Part shown: positions 37,826 to 46,983 of the stretch, piece after piece
Layout of the letters: each line of letters opens with the position of its first letter
Numbering within the stretch: the first letter of the stretch is position 1
Assembly: GCF_004564375.1 (NCBI RefSeq)
Contig: NZ_CP038267.1
Coordinates: forward strand, 2,048,501 to 2,112,500
Direction of reading: 5' to 3'
Length of the DNA stretch: 64,000 nucleotides
Origin: Nocardioides euryhalodurans
Lineage (GTDB): Bacteria; Actinomycetota; Actinomycetes; Propionibacteriales; Nocardioidaceae
Translations under genes and position numbers: made by a program
Notes under the pieces: generated by a model
What the model saw: the letters and a program-made list of their open reading frames with translations, nothing else
Told to the model about the DNA's origin: nothing
Database searches by the model: none

Positions 37826-39480
37826 GAGGACTCTCCGTCGGTCGCGGGGGCCGGGTGGAAGGTCGCCACCGGGCGACCACGGTCGACGACGACGTCGATG
37901 TGGCCGGCCCACTCGGCGTCGTCGCGGGCCGGGAAGTCGTCGCGCCAGTGGGAGCCGCGGGTCTCCTCGCGCAGCGTCGCCGCGGCGGTGAGGGCCCGGC
38001 TCACGGTCACGAGGTTGGTGGTCTCCCAGGAGTCCGGGCCGGGCTCGGTCGCGGGCTCCGCGGCCAGCGCGGCCAGGTCGCTGCCGGCGCTCGCGAGCCC
38101 AGCGGCAGTGCGCAGCACGCCCACCCGGTCGGTCATGACCTCCTGCACGGCCGACCGCGCCGAGCCCGGCAGCAGCCCCTCCGGGCGCGGGTCGACCACC
38201 GGATCGGTCCGGTCGCGCAGCTCGCCGGGGAGCACCTCGGCGATCCGGCGCGAGAACACCAGGCCCTCGAGGAGCGAGTTGGAGGCGAGCCGGTTGGCGC
38301 CGTGGACGCCGGAGCAGGCCACCTCGCCGGTGGCGTAGAGCCCGGGCACGCCGGCGGCCCGGCCCCACAGGTCGGTGGCGACACCGCCCGAGGCGTAGTG
38401 CTGGGCCGGTGCCACGGGGATCAGCTCGCTCACGGGATCGACCCCGTGGACGCGGGCGGTGGCGAGGATGGTCGGGAACCGCCGCTCCCAGAAGTCGGCC
38501 CCGAGGTGGCGGGCGTCCAGCCAGGCGTGCGGGCGGCCGGTCTCGTGCATCCGCCGGGTGATCGCCTTCGCGACCACGTCGCGGGGAGCCAGGTCGGCGA
38601 GCGGGTGGACGCCCTCCATGATCCGGCGGCCGGCGTCGTCGAAGAGGAAGGCGCCCTCGCCGCGGACGGCCTCCGAGATCAGCGGCTGCTGCCCCTGGGA
38701 CTCCTCGCCCAGCCACATCACGGTCGGGTGGAACTGCACGAACTCCAGGTCGCGCAGGGTGGCGCCCGCCCGGATCGCCAGCGCCATCCCGTCGCCGGTG
38801 GCGACCGAGGGGTTGGTCGACTGCGAGAAGACCTGCCCCAGGCCGCCGCTGGCCAGCACGACGGCGCGGCACAGCACCTGCCCGACCCCGTCGATCTGGC
38901 CCTCGCCGAGGACGTGGAGGGTCAGGCCAGCGACGCCACCGTCGGCGGCCGGCAGCAGGTCGACCGCGAGCGCGTGCTGGATCACCTCGATCTCGGGGGC
39001 CTTCCCGACAGCCGCGATCAGCGCCCGCTGGATCTCCGCACCGGTCGCGTCGCCGCCCGCGTGCGCGATCCGGTCGCGGAGGTGCCCGCCCTCCCGGGTG
39101 AGGGACAGGGCGCCCTCGTGCTGGTCGAAGACCGCGCCCCAGCTGATGAGCTCGCGCACGGCTGCCGGGCCCTCGGTGACCAGGGCCCGGACGGCGTCGC
39201 GGTCACACCCCCCGGCTCCGGCGACCAGCGTGTCGTGCTCGTGCTGGGCTGGGGTGTCCCCGGGGCCGAGCGCGGCGGCGATGCCCCCCTGGGCCCACTG
39301 GGTCGAGCCGGCGTCGAGGACGTCCTTGGTGACCACCAGGATCTTGCCGACCTGGCCGTAGAGCCGGAGCGCCGCCGTGAGTCCGGCGATGCCGGAGCCG
39401 ACCACGACGACGTCGGCGTACGTCGTCCACCCGGGCTCGGGTGCGCTGAGACGTCCGGAGACGCTCGAGGGCCGGGACAC
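37822..39480 (-). CDS. nadB: L-aspartate oxidase
   Basis: FAD enzyme oxidising aspartate to iminoaspartate, substrate of NadA. The 552-aa protein has the dinucleotide motif VVVVGSGIAGLTAALRL, the active-site region of the succinate dehydrogenase/fumarate reductase flavoprotein family (HPTVMWLG, PAQHYASGGVATD), and VACSGVHGANRLASNSLLEG. Starts GTG; a TAGCCT 8 nt upstream could be a -10 for a nearly leaderless message. First gene of nadB-nadC-coaX. Confidence 0.95.
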   Translation of the reverse strand: MSRPSSVSGRLSAPEPGWTTYADVVVVGSGIAGLTAALRLYGQVGKILVVTKDVLDAGSTQWAQGGIAAALGPGDTPAQHEHDTLVAGAGGCDRDAVRALVTEGPAAVRELISWGAVFDQHEGALSLTREGGHLRDRIAHAGGDATGAEIQRALIAAVGKAPEIEVIQHALAVDLLPAADGGVAGLTLHVLGEGQIDGVGQVLCRAVVLASGGLGQVFSQSTNPSVATGDGMALAIRAGATLRDLEFVQFHPTVMWLGEESQGQQPLISEAVRGEGAFLFDDAGRRIMEGVHPLADLAPRDVVAKAITRRMHETGRPHAWLDARHLGADFWERRFPTILATARVHGVDPVSELIPVAPAQHYASGGVATDLWGRAAGVPGLYATGEVACSGVHGANRLASNSLLEGLVFSRRIAEVLPGELRDRTDPVVDPRPEGLLPGSARSAVQEVMTDRVGVLRTAAGLASAGSDLAALAAEPATEPGPDSWETTNLVTVSRALTAAATLREETRGSHWRDDFPARDDAEWAGHIDVVVDRGRPVATFHPAPATDGESS

Positions 39481-39537
39481 CCCGGCAGGCTAGTCCACCG
39501 TCGGGCCGGCGACCGAGCCCGAGCCCGGAGGGCGGAC

Positions 39538-40428
39538 TCAGCGCACCGCTTCGACCGTGGCGTCGACCGGGACCCGCGCCCCGGACCGCTGAGCCCCGAT
39601 GCCGGCCGTGACGACCAGCGCGATCCCGAGCACGGCCGTGGCCCCCGGCACCTGCTGCAGCGCCACCAGCCCGACGACGAGGGCGATCGCGGGCTCGAGG
39701 CTCATCAGGGTGCCGAACGCCGCGGTGGTCAGCCGCCGCAGCGCCAACAGCTCCAGCGTGAACGGCACGACCGGCAGCAGCACGGCGAGGCCGAGCCCGA
39801 TCAGGAGCAGCTCGGGCGTGAGCCGCTCGACGAGGGCGGGACCGGCGACGAGTGCGGAGACCAGCCCGGCGACGGGCATCGAGACCGCCAGGCCGTGGAT
39901 CCCCTCCACCTCGTCACCGACGTGCTGGGTGAGCAGGATGTAGCCGGCCCAGCAGAGGGCGGCGCCCAGCGCGAAGGCCACCCCGACCGGGTCCACGGCA
40001 CCGCTCCACGGCTCGGTCAGGAGCACCACGCCGACGGCGGCGAGCGCCGGCCACAACCGGTGGCCGCCACGGCCGCGGGCCACCGCGACGCCCAGCGGTC
40101 CGAGGAACTCCAGCGCGCTGGCCGTGCCGAGCGGCAGCCGGGCCACCGCCTCCATGAACAGCAGGGTGACCCCCGCCGTCACCACCCCGAGCAGCGCGGC
40201 CGCCCGGAAGCCGCGGGCGGAGTAGTCGGAGCGGCGCGGCCGGACGATCACGAGGAGCAGCGCGCCGGCCCACACCAGCCGCAGGCAGGCCACGCCATCG
40301 CTGCCGAGCTGGTCGACCAGCCCCACCGAGGCGGCGAGGCCGAGCTGCACGCAGAGCATCGAGGCCACCGACAGGCCGACGCCCGTACGCACGGCGGCGG
40401 TCGCTCGCCCGGAGGTCGTGGTGGTCAT
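39538..40428 (-). CDS. EamA-type (DMT superfamily) transporter
   Basis: A 296-aa membrane protein with ten predicted helices in two EamA repeats; RhtA-like threonine/homoserine exporter family features include [18 protein letters not shown] and [16 protein letters not shown]. It is probably an exporter of amino acids or other small metabolites. A LysR gene diverges from it across 67 bp, the usual layout for inducible efflux. The frame remains open upstream only through the LysR gene's antisense, so the ATG at 40428 is used. Confidence 0.88.
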   Translation of the reverse strand: MTTTTSGRATAAVRTGVGLSVASMLCVQLGLAASVGLVDQLGSDGVACLRLVWAGALLLVIVRPRRSDYSARGFRAAALLGVVTAGVTLLFMEAVARLPLGTASALEFLGPLGVAVARGRGGHRLWPALAAVGVVLLTEPWSGAVDPVGVAFALGAALCWAGYILLTQHVGDEVEGIHGLAVSMPVAGLVSALVAGPALVERLTPELLLIGLGLAVLLPVVPFTLELLALRRLTTAAFGTLMSLEPAIALVVGLVALQQVPGATAVLGIALVVTAGIGAQRSGARVPVDATVEAVR

Positions 40429-40495
40429 GGCTCCAGTGAACCCACTCAGACCGTTCGCGTCCACGTGAGATTGCTGGACATACCGTTCGGCAGAC

Positions 40496-41419
40496 ATGGA
40501 CAATGGGAGGGTGGACCCGCGTCGCCTCGACCTGCTCCTCCAGCTCTCCCGGCTGGGGTCGATGCGGGCCGTCGCCGAGGAGCGCCGCCTCACGACGTCG
40601 ACGGTGTCGCAGCAGATCTCGACGCTGGCCCGCGAGGCGGGCACCCCCCTGGTCGAGCCCGACGGACGCCGGGTCCGGCTCACGCCGGCCGGGCGCCGGC
40701 TCGCCGACCACGCGGTCACGATCCTCGCCGCGATCGAGGTGGCCCGCCGCGACCTCGACCCCGGGAGCGAGCCCGCCGGGACGGTCCGGGTGGGCGGCTT
40801 CGCCACCTGCATCCGCAGGACGCTGCTCCCCGTGGTCGACCGGCTCGACGCCACCCATCCCGACACCCGGGTGGTGGTGAGCGAGCTCGAGCCCGGGGAG
40901 GCCTACGCCGCGCTGGCCGTCGACGACATCGACCTGGCCCTGGTCTACGACTACGACCTGGCCCCGGCCGGGCCGCCCGACGACGTCGAGGCCGTCCACC
41001 TCTGGTCGGCGGACTGGGGCCTGGCGGTCCCGGAGGGGGACGGCCTGCCCAGCGGCGACGCGACGACCGTGATGGCGGCGTACGCCGGGCACGGCTGGAT
41101 CGTCAACAGCCGCAACACCGCAGACGAGTCGGTCGTGCGGATCCTCGCCTCGCGCGCCGGCTTCACCCCGCAGGTCCGGCACCGGGCCGACAGCCTCGAC
41201 CTGGTCGAGCACCTCGTGGCGTCCGGCTTCGGGGTCGGCCTGGTCCCGGTCGACCGCGACCTCCGGCCCGGGGTGCGGGTGCTGCCGCTGCGTGACCCCG
41301 GCGCCGCGCTGCGAGCGTACGCCGCCACCCGTCGCGGCCGGTCGGCGTGGTCACCCCTGCGCCTGGTCCTCGACCACCTGGTGGCCGGTTCGGAGCAGGG
41401 ACGCGTCAGCGGGCCGTGA
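40496..41419 (+). CDS. LysR family transcriptional regulator
   Basis: A 307-aa regulator: N-terminal winged HTH ([29 protein letters not shown], with only a short linker) and a two-lobed substrate-binding domain. It is divergent from the EamA-type exporter and so probably its activator, responding to the exported metabolite. The start may be the ATG used here or GTG at 40511. Its final 14 nt overlap the end of the convergent panD. Confidence 0.86.
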   Translation: MDNGRVDPRRLDLLLQLSRLGSMRAVAEERRLTTSTVSQQISTLAREAGTPLVEPDGRRVRLTPAGRRLADHAVTILAAIEVARRDLDPGSEPAGTVRVGGFATCIRRTLLPVVDRLDATHPDTRVVVSELEPGEAYAALAVDDIDLALVYDYDLAPAGPPDDVEAVHLWSADWGLAVPEGDGLPSGDATTVMAAYAGHGWIVNSRNTADESVVRILASRAGFTPQVRHRADSLDLVEHLVASGFGVGLVPVDRDLRPGVRVLPLRDPGAALRAYAATRRGRSAWSPLRLVLDHLVAGSEQGRVSGP

Positions 41420-41828
41420 GGTCGCCTCGCACGAGGTCGCCGGTCACCCCGGCGACGACGGCGGCGGGGTCGGAGCCGGTGTCGACGACCCGGTTGTCGG
41501 CGTCCACGAAGACCACGCTCGGCACGAAGGCCCTCGCCTCGTCGGTCTCCATCTGCCCGTAGCCGATCAGGATCACCACGTCGCCCGGGGCGACCAGCCG
41601 GGCCGCGGCCCCGTTGATGCCGATCACGCCCGAGCCGCGCTCCCCGGCGATGGTGTAGGTCTCGAGCCGGGCACCGTTGGTGACGTCGACGATGTGGACC
41701 AGCTCGCCCGGCAGCAGGTCGGCCGCGTCGAGCAGGTCCTGGTCGACCGTCACCGAGCCGACGTAGTGAAGGTCGGCCTGGGTGACGGTGGCCCGGTGGA
41801 TCTTGCTCTTCATCATCGTCCGCAGCAT
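41406..41828 (-). CDS. panD: Aspartate 1-decarboxylase proenzyme
   Basis: Makes beta-alanine for pantothenate. The 140-aa proenzyme self-cleaves between Gly24 and Ser25 (HYVGSVTVD) to create the pyruvoyl cofactor; Arg and Tyr (GYGQM) active-site residues follow. Overlaps panC by one base (TGATG). The panD-panC-DUF2520 operon is conserved in actinobacteria, including mycobacteria. Confidence 0.95.
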   Translation of the reverse strand: MLRTMMKSKIHRATVTQADLHYVGSVTVDQDLLDAADLLPGELVHIVDVTNGARLETYTIAGERGSGVIGINGAAARLVAPGDVVILIGYGQMETDEARAFVPSVVFVDADNRVVDTGSDPAAVVAGVTGDLVRGDLTAR

Positions 41829-42736
41829 CAGCGGTCTCCTTGCTCGACGGGTTGCTCGACGCGCGGGACGCCCAGGGTGAGGGGCAGGTTGTCGATGAGG
41901 CGGGTGCTGCCGACCCGCGCCGCGACCAGGACCCGCGCCGGGGTCCCGGGTGCGGGGTCGGCGGGCAGCTCGCCGAGGTCGGGGTCGGTGACGACGAGGT
42001 AGTCGAGGTCGAGCCCCTGGGAGGCACGCAGCGTGGCCCGGGCGGCAGCCAGCGCGGACGCGAGCCCCTCCTGCTGCGAGCCCCGGGCGGCCAGCAGGAC
42101 CCGGTGCAGCCCGGCCGCGCACCTCCGCTGGGCGGGGTCGAGGTAGCGGTTCCGGGAGGACAGCGCCAGGCCGTCGGGCTCCCGCTGCGTCGGTGCCCCC
42201 ACGATCGTGACCGGGAGGCAGAGGTCCGCGGCCATCCGCCGGATCAGCACCAGCTGCTGGTAGTCCTTCTCCCCGAAGACCGCGACGTCGGGACGCACCA
42301 GGCCGAGCAGCTTGGCGACCACCGTGAGCACCCCCCGGAAGTGGCCCGGCCGGACCGCACCCTCCAGGACCTCGGCGAGCGGACCCGGCGCCACCGTCAC
42401 CATCGGCTCACCACCCGGGTAGACCTCGTCGACGGCCGGCGCGAAGACGAGGTCGGCGCCCTCGCGGGCACACGTCGCGAGGTCGGCGTCGAAGGAACGC
42501 GGATAGCGGTCGAGGTCCTCGCCGGGGCCGAACTGCATCGGGTTGACGAAGATCGAGACCACGACGCGTCCCTCGGGACCGACCTCGTCCCGGGCCCGCC
42601 GCACCAGGCTGGCGTGGCCCTCGTGGAGCGCGCCCATCGTGGGGACCAGGGCCACCCTGCCCCCGGCGCGACGCGCGTCCCCGAGCAGGTCGGCAAGCTC
42701 GTGGCGGGTCGCCGCCACGACCGGGGCCGAGGTCAT
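41828..42736 (-). CDS. panC: Pantothenate synthetase
   Basis: Ligates pantoate and beta-alanine using ATP. The 302-aa protein has the HxGH variant motif in [16 protein letters not shown]-like [19 protein letters not shown] and FGEKDYQQL. The ATG overlaps the DUF2520 gene stop (ATGA). The pantoate supply enzyme, PanE, and PanB are not visible here. Confidence 0.95.
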   Translation of the reverse strand: MTSAPVVAATRHELADLLGDARRAGGRVALVPTMGALHEGHASLVRRARDEVGPEGRVVVSIFVNPMQFGPGEDLDRYPRSFDADLATCAREGADLVFAPAVDEVYPGGEPMVTVAPGPLAEVLEGAVRPGHFRGVLTVVAKLLGLVRPDVAVFGEKDYQQLVLIRRMAADLCLPVTIVGAPTQREPDGLALSSRNRYLDPAQRRCAAGLHRVLLAARGSQQEGLASALAAARATLRASQGLDLDYLVVTDPDLGELPADPAPGTPARVLVAARVGSTRLIDNLPLTLGVPRVEQPVEQGDR

Positions 42737-43647
42737 CGCGGGGCGCGGAGGGCGGCCGGCGCCACGGCGGCGTCGAGCACGCGGCGGATCTTCGCGGCGC
42801 GGATCGGGAGCACCCGGCCGTCGGTGACGACCCGGTCGAGCGTGGCCCGCCCCAGCGCGACGTACGACGGGAGCGTGTCGGGGGCGTTGGCCGTCACCTC
42901 GGCGAGGTGGGCGCGCACCGTCTCGACGTCACCGCGCACGATCGGCCCGGTCAGGGCGCTGTCGCCCTGCTCGAGGGCGTTGTCGAGCGCCGCCTGCAGC
43001 AGCGGGCGGAGCGTCGCTGCGGGGTCGTCCGCGCCGGAGGCCGAGAGCAGCTCCATCGCCTCGCTGACCAGGGTCACCAGGTGGTTGGCGCCGTGGGCGA
43101 GGCCGGCGTGGTAGAGGCTGCGCCGCTCCTCGGGGACCCACATCGGGCGCCCGCCGAGGTCGGCCACCAGCCGTGCGGCGACCTCGCGCTCGGCGTCACC
43201 CGCGGTCACGCCGAAGACGCAACCGTCGAGGCGGGGCAGGTCGACGGCCGTGCCGGTGAAGGTCATCGCGGGGTGCAGCGCCATCGGGCGTACGCCGAGG
43301 GCGGTCGCCGGCCCGAGGACCGCGAGCCCGTGGCGGCCCGAGGTGTGGGCGACGTACTGGCCCTCGCGCAGCGCTCCGCTCGCAGCCAGCATCGTGACCA
43401 CGTTGGGCAGCATGTCGTCGGGGACGGTGAGCAGCAGCAGGTCGGACGCCCGCGCGACGGCGGACGGCTTGCGGACCGGGGTCCCGGGGAGCAGGGCGTC
43501 GATGCGCCCCCGGGAAGCGTCGGACTCGCCCGCGGCGGCGACGACCTCGTGCCCGGCGTCCCGCAGGGCCGCTGCGAGGACGGCGCCGACGCGGCCGGCG
43601 CCGATGACCCCGACCCGGAGCGGGGCAGGCGTGGTGGAGCTGCTCAT
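42733..43647 (-). CDS. Rossmann-fold and DUF2520 domain protein (pan operon)
   Basis: A 304-aa 6-phosphogluconate-dehydrogenase-like protein: [17 protein letters not shown] binds NAD(P) near residue 12; then [16 protein letters not shown], and a helical DUF2520 C-domain ([19 protein letters not shown]). Sits directly upstream of panC and panD in one operon, so a step in pantoate metabolism is likely. Some relatives of this fold have been proposed as alternative ketopantoate reductases (PanG). That enzyme would fill the missing PanE step, an inference from context. Confidence 0.8.
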   Translation of the reverse strand: MSSSTTPAPLRVGVIGAGRVGAVLAAALRDAGHEVVAAAGESDASRGRIDALLPGTPVRKPSAVARASDLLLLTVPDDMLPNVVTMLAASGALREGQYVAHTSGRHGLAVLGPATALGVRPMALHPAMTFTGTAVDLPRLDGCVFGVTAGDAEREVAARLVADLGGRPMWVPEERRSLYHAGLAHGANHLVTLVSEAMELLSASGADDPAATLRPLLQAALDNALEQGDSALTGPIVRGDVETVRAHLAEVTANAPDTLPSYVALGRATLDRVVTDGRVLPIRAAKIRRVLDAAVAPAALRAPR

Positions 43648-43696
43648 GTCTCGCGAACCTCTCGTTTCGGTCCCGCCGACATCCGCTGACGCGGCC

Positions 43697-43708
43697 GGTA
43701 CGGGTACC
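43697..43708. promoter_or_regulatory. Perfect palindrome upstream of the pan operon
   Basis: GGTAC-GG-GTACC (43697-43708) in the 170-bp region between the divergent DUF2520-panC-panD operon and the ispD-like gene. It could be an operator for either; no known regulator consensus is matched. Confidence 0.3.
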
Positions 43709-43817
43709 AGACGATGTGCTCGTTGATTGCAACGTGAATCTACGCGCCCCGCTTCCCGCTGGGAACCGCCCCGGAGTGTGACGTGGACCTCTCCCGTGCG
43801 CCTGCGAGGATGCGGCC

Positions 43818-44534
43818 ATGGACGCCAGCCCCACCACGCCCCGCCGGGTCGGGGTGCTGCTGGCCGGGGGCGTCGGTGCCCGGGTCGGCCTCGACCGGCC
43901 CAAGCAGCTCGTCGAGCTGCACGGCCGGACCATCCTCGAGCACTCGCTCCGGGGGCTGCACGACCACGACCTGATCGACGAGGTCGTCGTCGTGATGGCG
44001 CCCGGACACCTCGACGTCGCGCGGTCGGTCGCGGCGGCGTACGACAAGGTCACCGCGGTGCTCCCCGGCGGCAGCACGCGGACGCAGAGCACCCTGGCCG
44101 CGCTCGCCCACCTCGGCGAGGCCGACTGCCACGTCCTCTTCCACGACGCCGCCCGGCCGCTGCTCCCACGCAGGGTGGTCACCGACTGCCTCACGGCGCT
44201 GGGGACGTACGCCGCGGTCGCGACCGCCGTGCCGTCGACCGACACCCTCCTCGAGGTCGGTCCGGAGCGGACCCTGCGCTCCGTGCCGCCCCGGGACTCG
44301 CTCCAGCGGGCCCAGACCCCGCAGGGCTTCCACGCGGAGGTGCTGCGCCGGGCCTACGAGGTCGCCGCCGGCGACCCCGGCTTCGTGGCGACCGACGACT
44401 GCTCGGTCGTGCACCGCTACCTCCCGGACGTGCCGGTCGCCGTGGTGGCCGGCGACGAGCGCACCCTCAAGGTCACGACGAAGCTCGACCTGGTCCTCGT
44501 CGAGGCGCTGATGCGCCTCGACGAGGAGGGGTGA
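43818..44534 (+). CDS. ispD: 2-C-methyl-D-erythritol 4-phosphate cytidylyltransferase (IspD/TarI family)
   Basis: A 238-aa CTP-dependent nucleotidyltransferase: LLAGGVGARVGLDRPKQ binds CTP, then FHDAARPLLPRR, RAQTPQGF, and the VATDDCSVV metal motif. IspD and the ribitol-5-phosphate enzyme TarI are hard to separate by eye. No ispF or carD neighbours it, unlike the usual IspD context, so the symbol is tentative. It converges on the osmoprotectant binding-protein gene with 3 bp between the stops. Confidence 0.75.
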   Translation: MDASPTTPRRVGVLLAGGVGARVGLDRPKQLVELHGRTILEHSLRGLHDHDLIDEVVVVMAPGHLDVARSVAAAYDKVTAVLPGGSTRTQSTLAALAHLGEADCHVLFHDAARPLLPRRVVTDCLTALGTYAAVATAVPSTDTLLEVGPERTLRSVPPRDSLQRAQTPQGFHAEVLRRAYEVAAGDPGFVATDDCSVVHRYLPDVPVAVVAGDERTLKVTTKLDLVLVEALMRLDEEG

Positions 44535-44537
44535 GCG

Positions 44538-45473
44538 TCAGCCGAGCAGGCCCTCCTCCTCGAGGAAGTCACGGGCGACGTCCTCGGGGGTCTCCCGGTC
44601 GACGGCCACGCGGCCGTTGAGCTCGGTGAGGTTCTCGGTGGTCAGCGCGGACATCAGCGGCTCCAGGACGTCGGCGATGTCGGGGTTGGCGTCGAGGAAC
44701 TCGGTGCTGATCGCCGGGACGAGGTTCTGCGCGGGCTGGATCGACTGGTCGTCCTCGAGCAGCACGAGGCCCTGGCTCTCCAGGGTGCCGTCGGTGGTGG
44801 AGGTCAGGCCCAGCTGCGACTCGCCGTCGAGCACCGACTGGTAGGTCTGGTCGCTGGCGAAGCCGAGCGGCAGCACCTCGGCGATGTCGATGCCGTAGAC
44901 GTCCGTGAGCCCGCCGGCGCAGTCGGGCCGGCCCTCGCAGTCGGGAGCCGCGGCCAGGGTCACCGTCTCGCCCTCGAGGTCCGACAGCGCGGTGACGCCG
45001 TTCTCCTCGGAGTACTCCTGGGTGACGAAGAAGGCGTTGGTGTCGGTCGCCTCAGAGGGCGCGAGCAGCGTGATGCCCTTCTCCTCCAGCAGCGCCTGCG
45101 CGTTGTCGATCGACTCCTGGGCGTCGGTCGTGGTCAGCGTCTCGCCGTCGCCGATGGTGGTGCTGAGGAAGTCGACCACGCCGCCGACGTACTCGGGCAC
45201 GACGTCGACGCTGCCCGGGAACTCCCCCATGTAGACGTCGCGGGTGTCCACCAGGTTGATGGTCGTGGTGTAGCCCGCCTCGGTGAGGAGCTCGTCGTAC
45301 ATCGCCGTCACCAGGGCGGCCTCGGGGAAGCTCTGCCCGGAGATGCGGACCTCGCCGCCGCCACCGGTGTCGGAGGTCTCGCCCGAGGAGTCCTCGGCGA
45401 GGTCGTCACCGGCGCAGCCGGCGGTCAGGAGCAGGCCGGCGGACATCACCGCAGCCAGGGAACGTCGGAGCAT
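44538..45473 (-). CDS. Glycine betaine/choline-type ABC transporter substrate-binding lipoprotein
   Basis: A 311-aa lipoprotein: signal peptide with lipobox LLTAGC (Cys20), then an OpuAC/ProX-type binding domain (ISGQSFPEAALVTAMYDELL, VVPEYVGGVVDFL). It captures quaternary ammonium osmoprotectants outside the membrane. The ATG at 45473 is chosen because AGAAGG lies 9 nt upstream; a TTG at 45482 is too close to it. Two permease genes precede it, 73 bp away, and the ATPase gene is divergent. Confidence 0.9.
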   Translation of the reverse strand: MLRRSLAAVMSAGLLLTAGCAGDDLAEDSSGETSDTGGGGEVRISGQSFPEAALVTAMYDELLTEAGYTTTINLVDTRDVYMGEFPGSVDVVPEYVGGVVDFLSTTIGDGETLTTTDAQESIDNAQALLEEKGITLLAPSEATDTNAFFVTQEYSEENGVTALSDLEGETVTLAAAPDCEGRPDCAGGLTDVYGIDIAEVLPLGFASDQTYQSVLDGESQLGLTSTTDGTLESQGLVLLEDDQSIQPAQNLVPAISTEFLDANPDIADVLEPLMSALTTENLTELNGRVAVDRETPEDVARDFLEEEGLLG

Positions 45474-45546
45474 GTTCGTCAACCTTCTGTGTCCCGCGGC
45501 CGCGCCGCGCGTGTCCGGATGCTGCGATGTGGGTCGTGCGGGCCCA

Positions 45547-46281
45547 TCATCCCCCGGTGGTGGTTGATTCGCGAACGGGATCCGCTGCGGCGGACGCCGA
45601 CGGGGTCGGGTCGAGCGCCCGCTGGACGCCGGCCGCGGCCAGCTCGAGCACCAGCGCGACCAGGGCGACCACGATCGCGCCCGCGATGCCCTGGGGGTAG
45701 TTGGACCGGTAGAAGCCGTCGGTGATGATGCGGCCGAGGCCCGGCCCGGCGACCAGAGCCGCGATGGTGGCGGTCGCCCAGACCTGCACCAGCGCCAGCC
45801 GGATGCCCGACATCACGAGCGGCAACCCGAGCGGGAGCTCCACGCGGAAGAACTGCTGCGAGGAGGTCATGCCCATCCCCCGCGCCGACTCCTTGACGTC
45901 GTCGGCGACCTCGCGGATCGCGGTGTAGGACTGGGTGATGATGGGAGGCAGTGCGAAGAGCGTGAGCGCGATCAGCGTGGCCAGGCCGGCCCGACCGTAG
46001 GGGCCGAAGCTCGCGGTCCCCGGCCAGTCGGCGGTCACCAGCAGCGCCAGCAGCGCGAACGTCGGGATGGCGCGCCCGACGTTGGAGATGTTGATGGCGA
46101 GGAAGCCGCCGCGGCCGAGGTGGCCGAGCCACAACGCGATCGGCAGGCCGATCACGACCGCGAGCACCAGGGCGGTGCCGGTGAGCAGCAGCTGCTCCAG
46201 CATCCGGGCCCACAGCCCTCCCGCGCCCTGCCAGTTGGCGGGGTCGGTCAGGTAGGCCCAGGTCTCGGCGAAGATGTTCAC
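45547..46281 (-). CDS. Osmoprotectant ABC transporter permease (second)
   Basis: A 244-aa membrane protein with about six helices. The EAA-like loop reads ARGMGMTSSQQFFRVELPLGLP, the interface with the ATPase. GTG at 46281 overlaps the stop of the other permease gene (GTGA); upstream codons in frame belong to the overlapping gene's antisense. It is the OpuCB/ProW-type partner. Confidence 0.9.
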   Translation of the reverse strand: MNIFAETWAYLTDPANWQGAGGLWARMLEQLLLTGTALVLAVVIGLPIALWLGHLGRGGFLAINISNVGRAIPTFALLALLVTADWPGTASFGPYGRAGLATLIALTLFALPPIITQSYTAIREVADDVKESARGMGMTSSQQFFRVELPLGLPLVMSGIRLALVQVWATATIAALVAGPGLGRIITDGFYRSNYPQGIAGAIVVALVALVLELAAAGVQRALDPTPSASAAADPVRESTTTGG

Positions 46282-46979
46282 GCGCCGACCCCCCGGGTCC
46301 ACGGCGTCAGCAGGCGTTGCGCCAGCACGATGAGCGCGTCGAAGAGAACGGCCAGCACGACGCAGAGCACGGCCGCGGTGAGCAGCTCGGCCCGGAAGTT
46401 GGTGTCGACGCCGTCCTTGATGAGGTTGCCGAGGCCGCCGTACGAGACGAGGGTGCCGATCGTCGTGAGCGCCACCGTCGAGACCGTCGCCACGCGCAGG
46501 CCCGCCATGATGACCGGCAGCGCGAGGGGCAGCTCGATCCGCAGCAGCAGTCGACCGGCTCCGTAGCCCAGCCCGGTGGCGGACTCACGGACCTCGGCCG
46601 GCACCGACCGGAAGCCCTCGAGCATGCTGCGCACCAGCACCGTGAGCGCATAGAGGCCGAGCCCGATGATCACCGTGGTCGGGGTGAGCCCGGTGAACGG
46701 CACCAGCAGCGGGAAGAGCGCGAGCGAGGGGATCGTGTAGAGCCCGGTGCTGACACCGAGGATGGTCGACTCGAGGCGGGGGTAGCGGCGCGCGACGAGC
46801 GCCAGCGGGAAGGCGATCAGCACGCCGAAGACGACGGCGGCGACGGTGATCCAGATGTGCTCGACGGTGGCGTCGACGATCTCGTCCTGGCGGTCGACGA
46901 GGTACTGGCCGCAGATCCACTCGTTGGTGAGCCGGCTGTAACAGCTCGGCTCGGTGGCCGCCGGGACGAGTAGGGTCAC
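46278..46979 (-). CDS. Osmoprotectant ABC transporter permease (first)
   Basis: A 233-aa permease with about six helices (EHIWITVAAVVFGVLIAFPLAL first) and a coupling loop ESATGLGYGAGRLLLRIELPLALP. Near the N-terminus CYSRLTNEWICGQYLVDRQD resembles the periplasmic lead of related ProW-like proteins. GTG at 46979 gives that start and lies only 4 bp from the divergent ATPase ATG; ATG at 46985 is an alternative that would overlap it. Both starts lack a clear ribosome-binding site, hinting at leaderless translation. Confidence 0.85.
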   Translation of the reverse strand: MTLLVPAATEPSCYSRLTNEWICGQYLVDRQDEIVDATVEHIWITVAAVVFGVLIAFPLALVARRYPRLESTILGVSTGLYTIPSLALFPLLVPFTGLTPTTVIIGLGLYALTVLVRSMLEGFRSVPAEVRESATGLGYGAGRLLLRIELPLALPVIMAGLRVATVSTVALTTIGTLVSYGGLGNLIKDGVDTNFRAELLTAAVLCVVLAVLFDALIVLAQRLLTPWTRGVGA

Positions 46980-46983
46980 GCGC

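Noticed and set aside
37855..41295. 1146-codon plus-strand open frame
   Set aside because: It runs antisense through nadB, the EamA gene and LysR; its composition (Gly/Arg/His-rich with no motif) is the usual GC-rich shadow.
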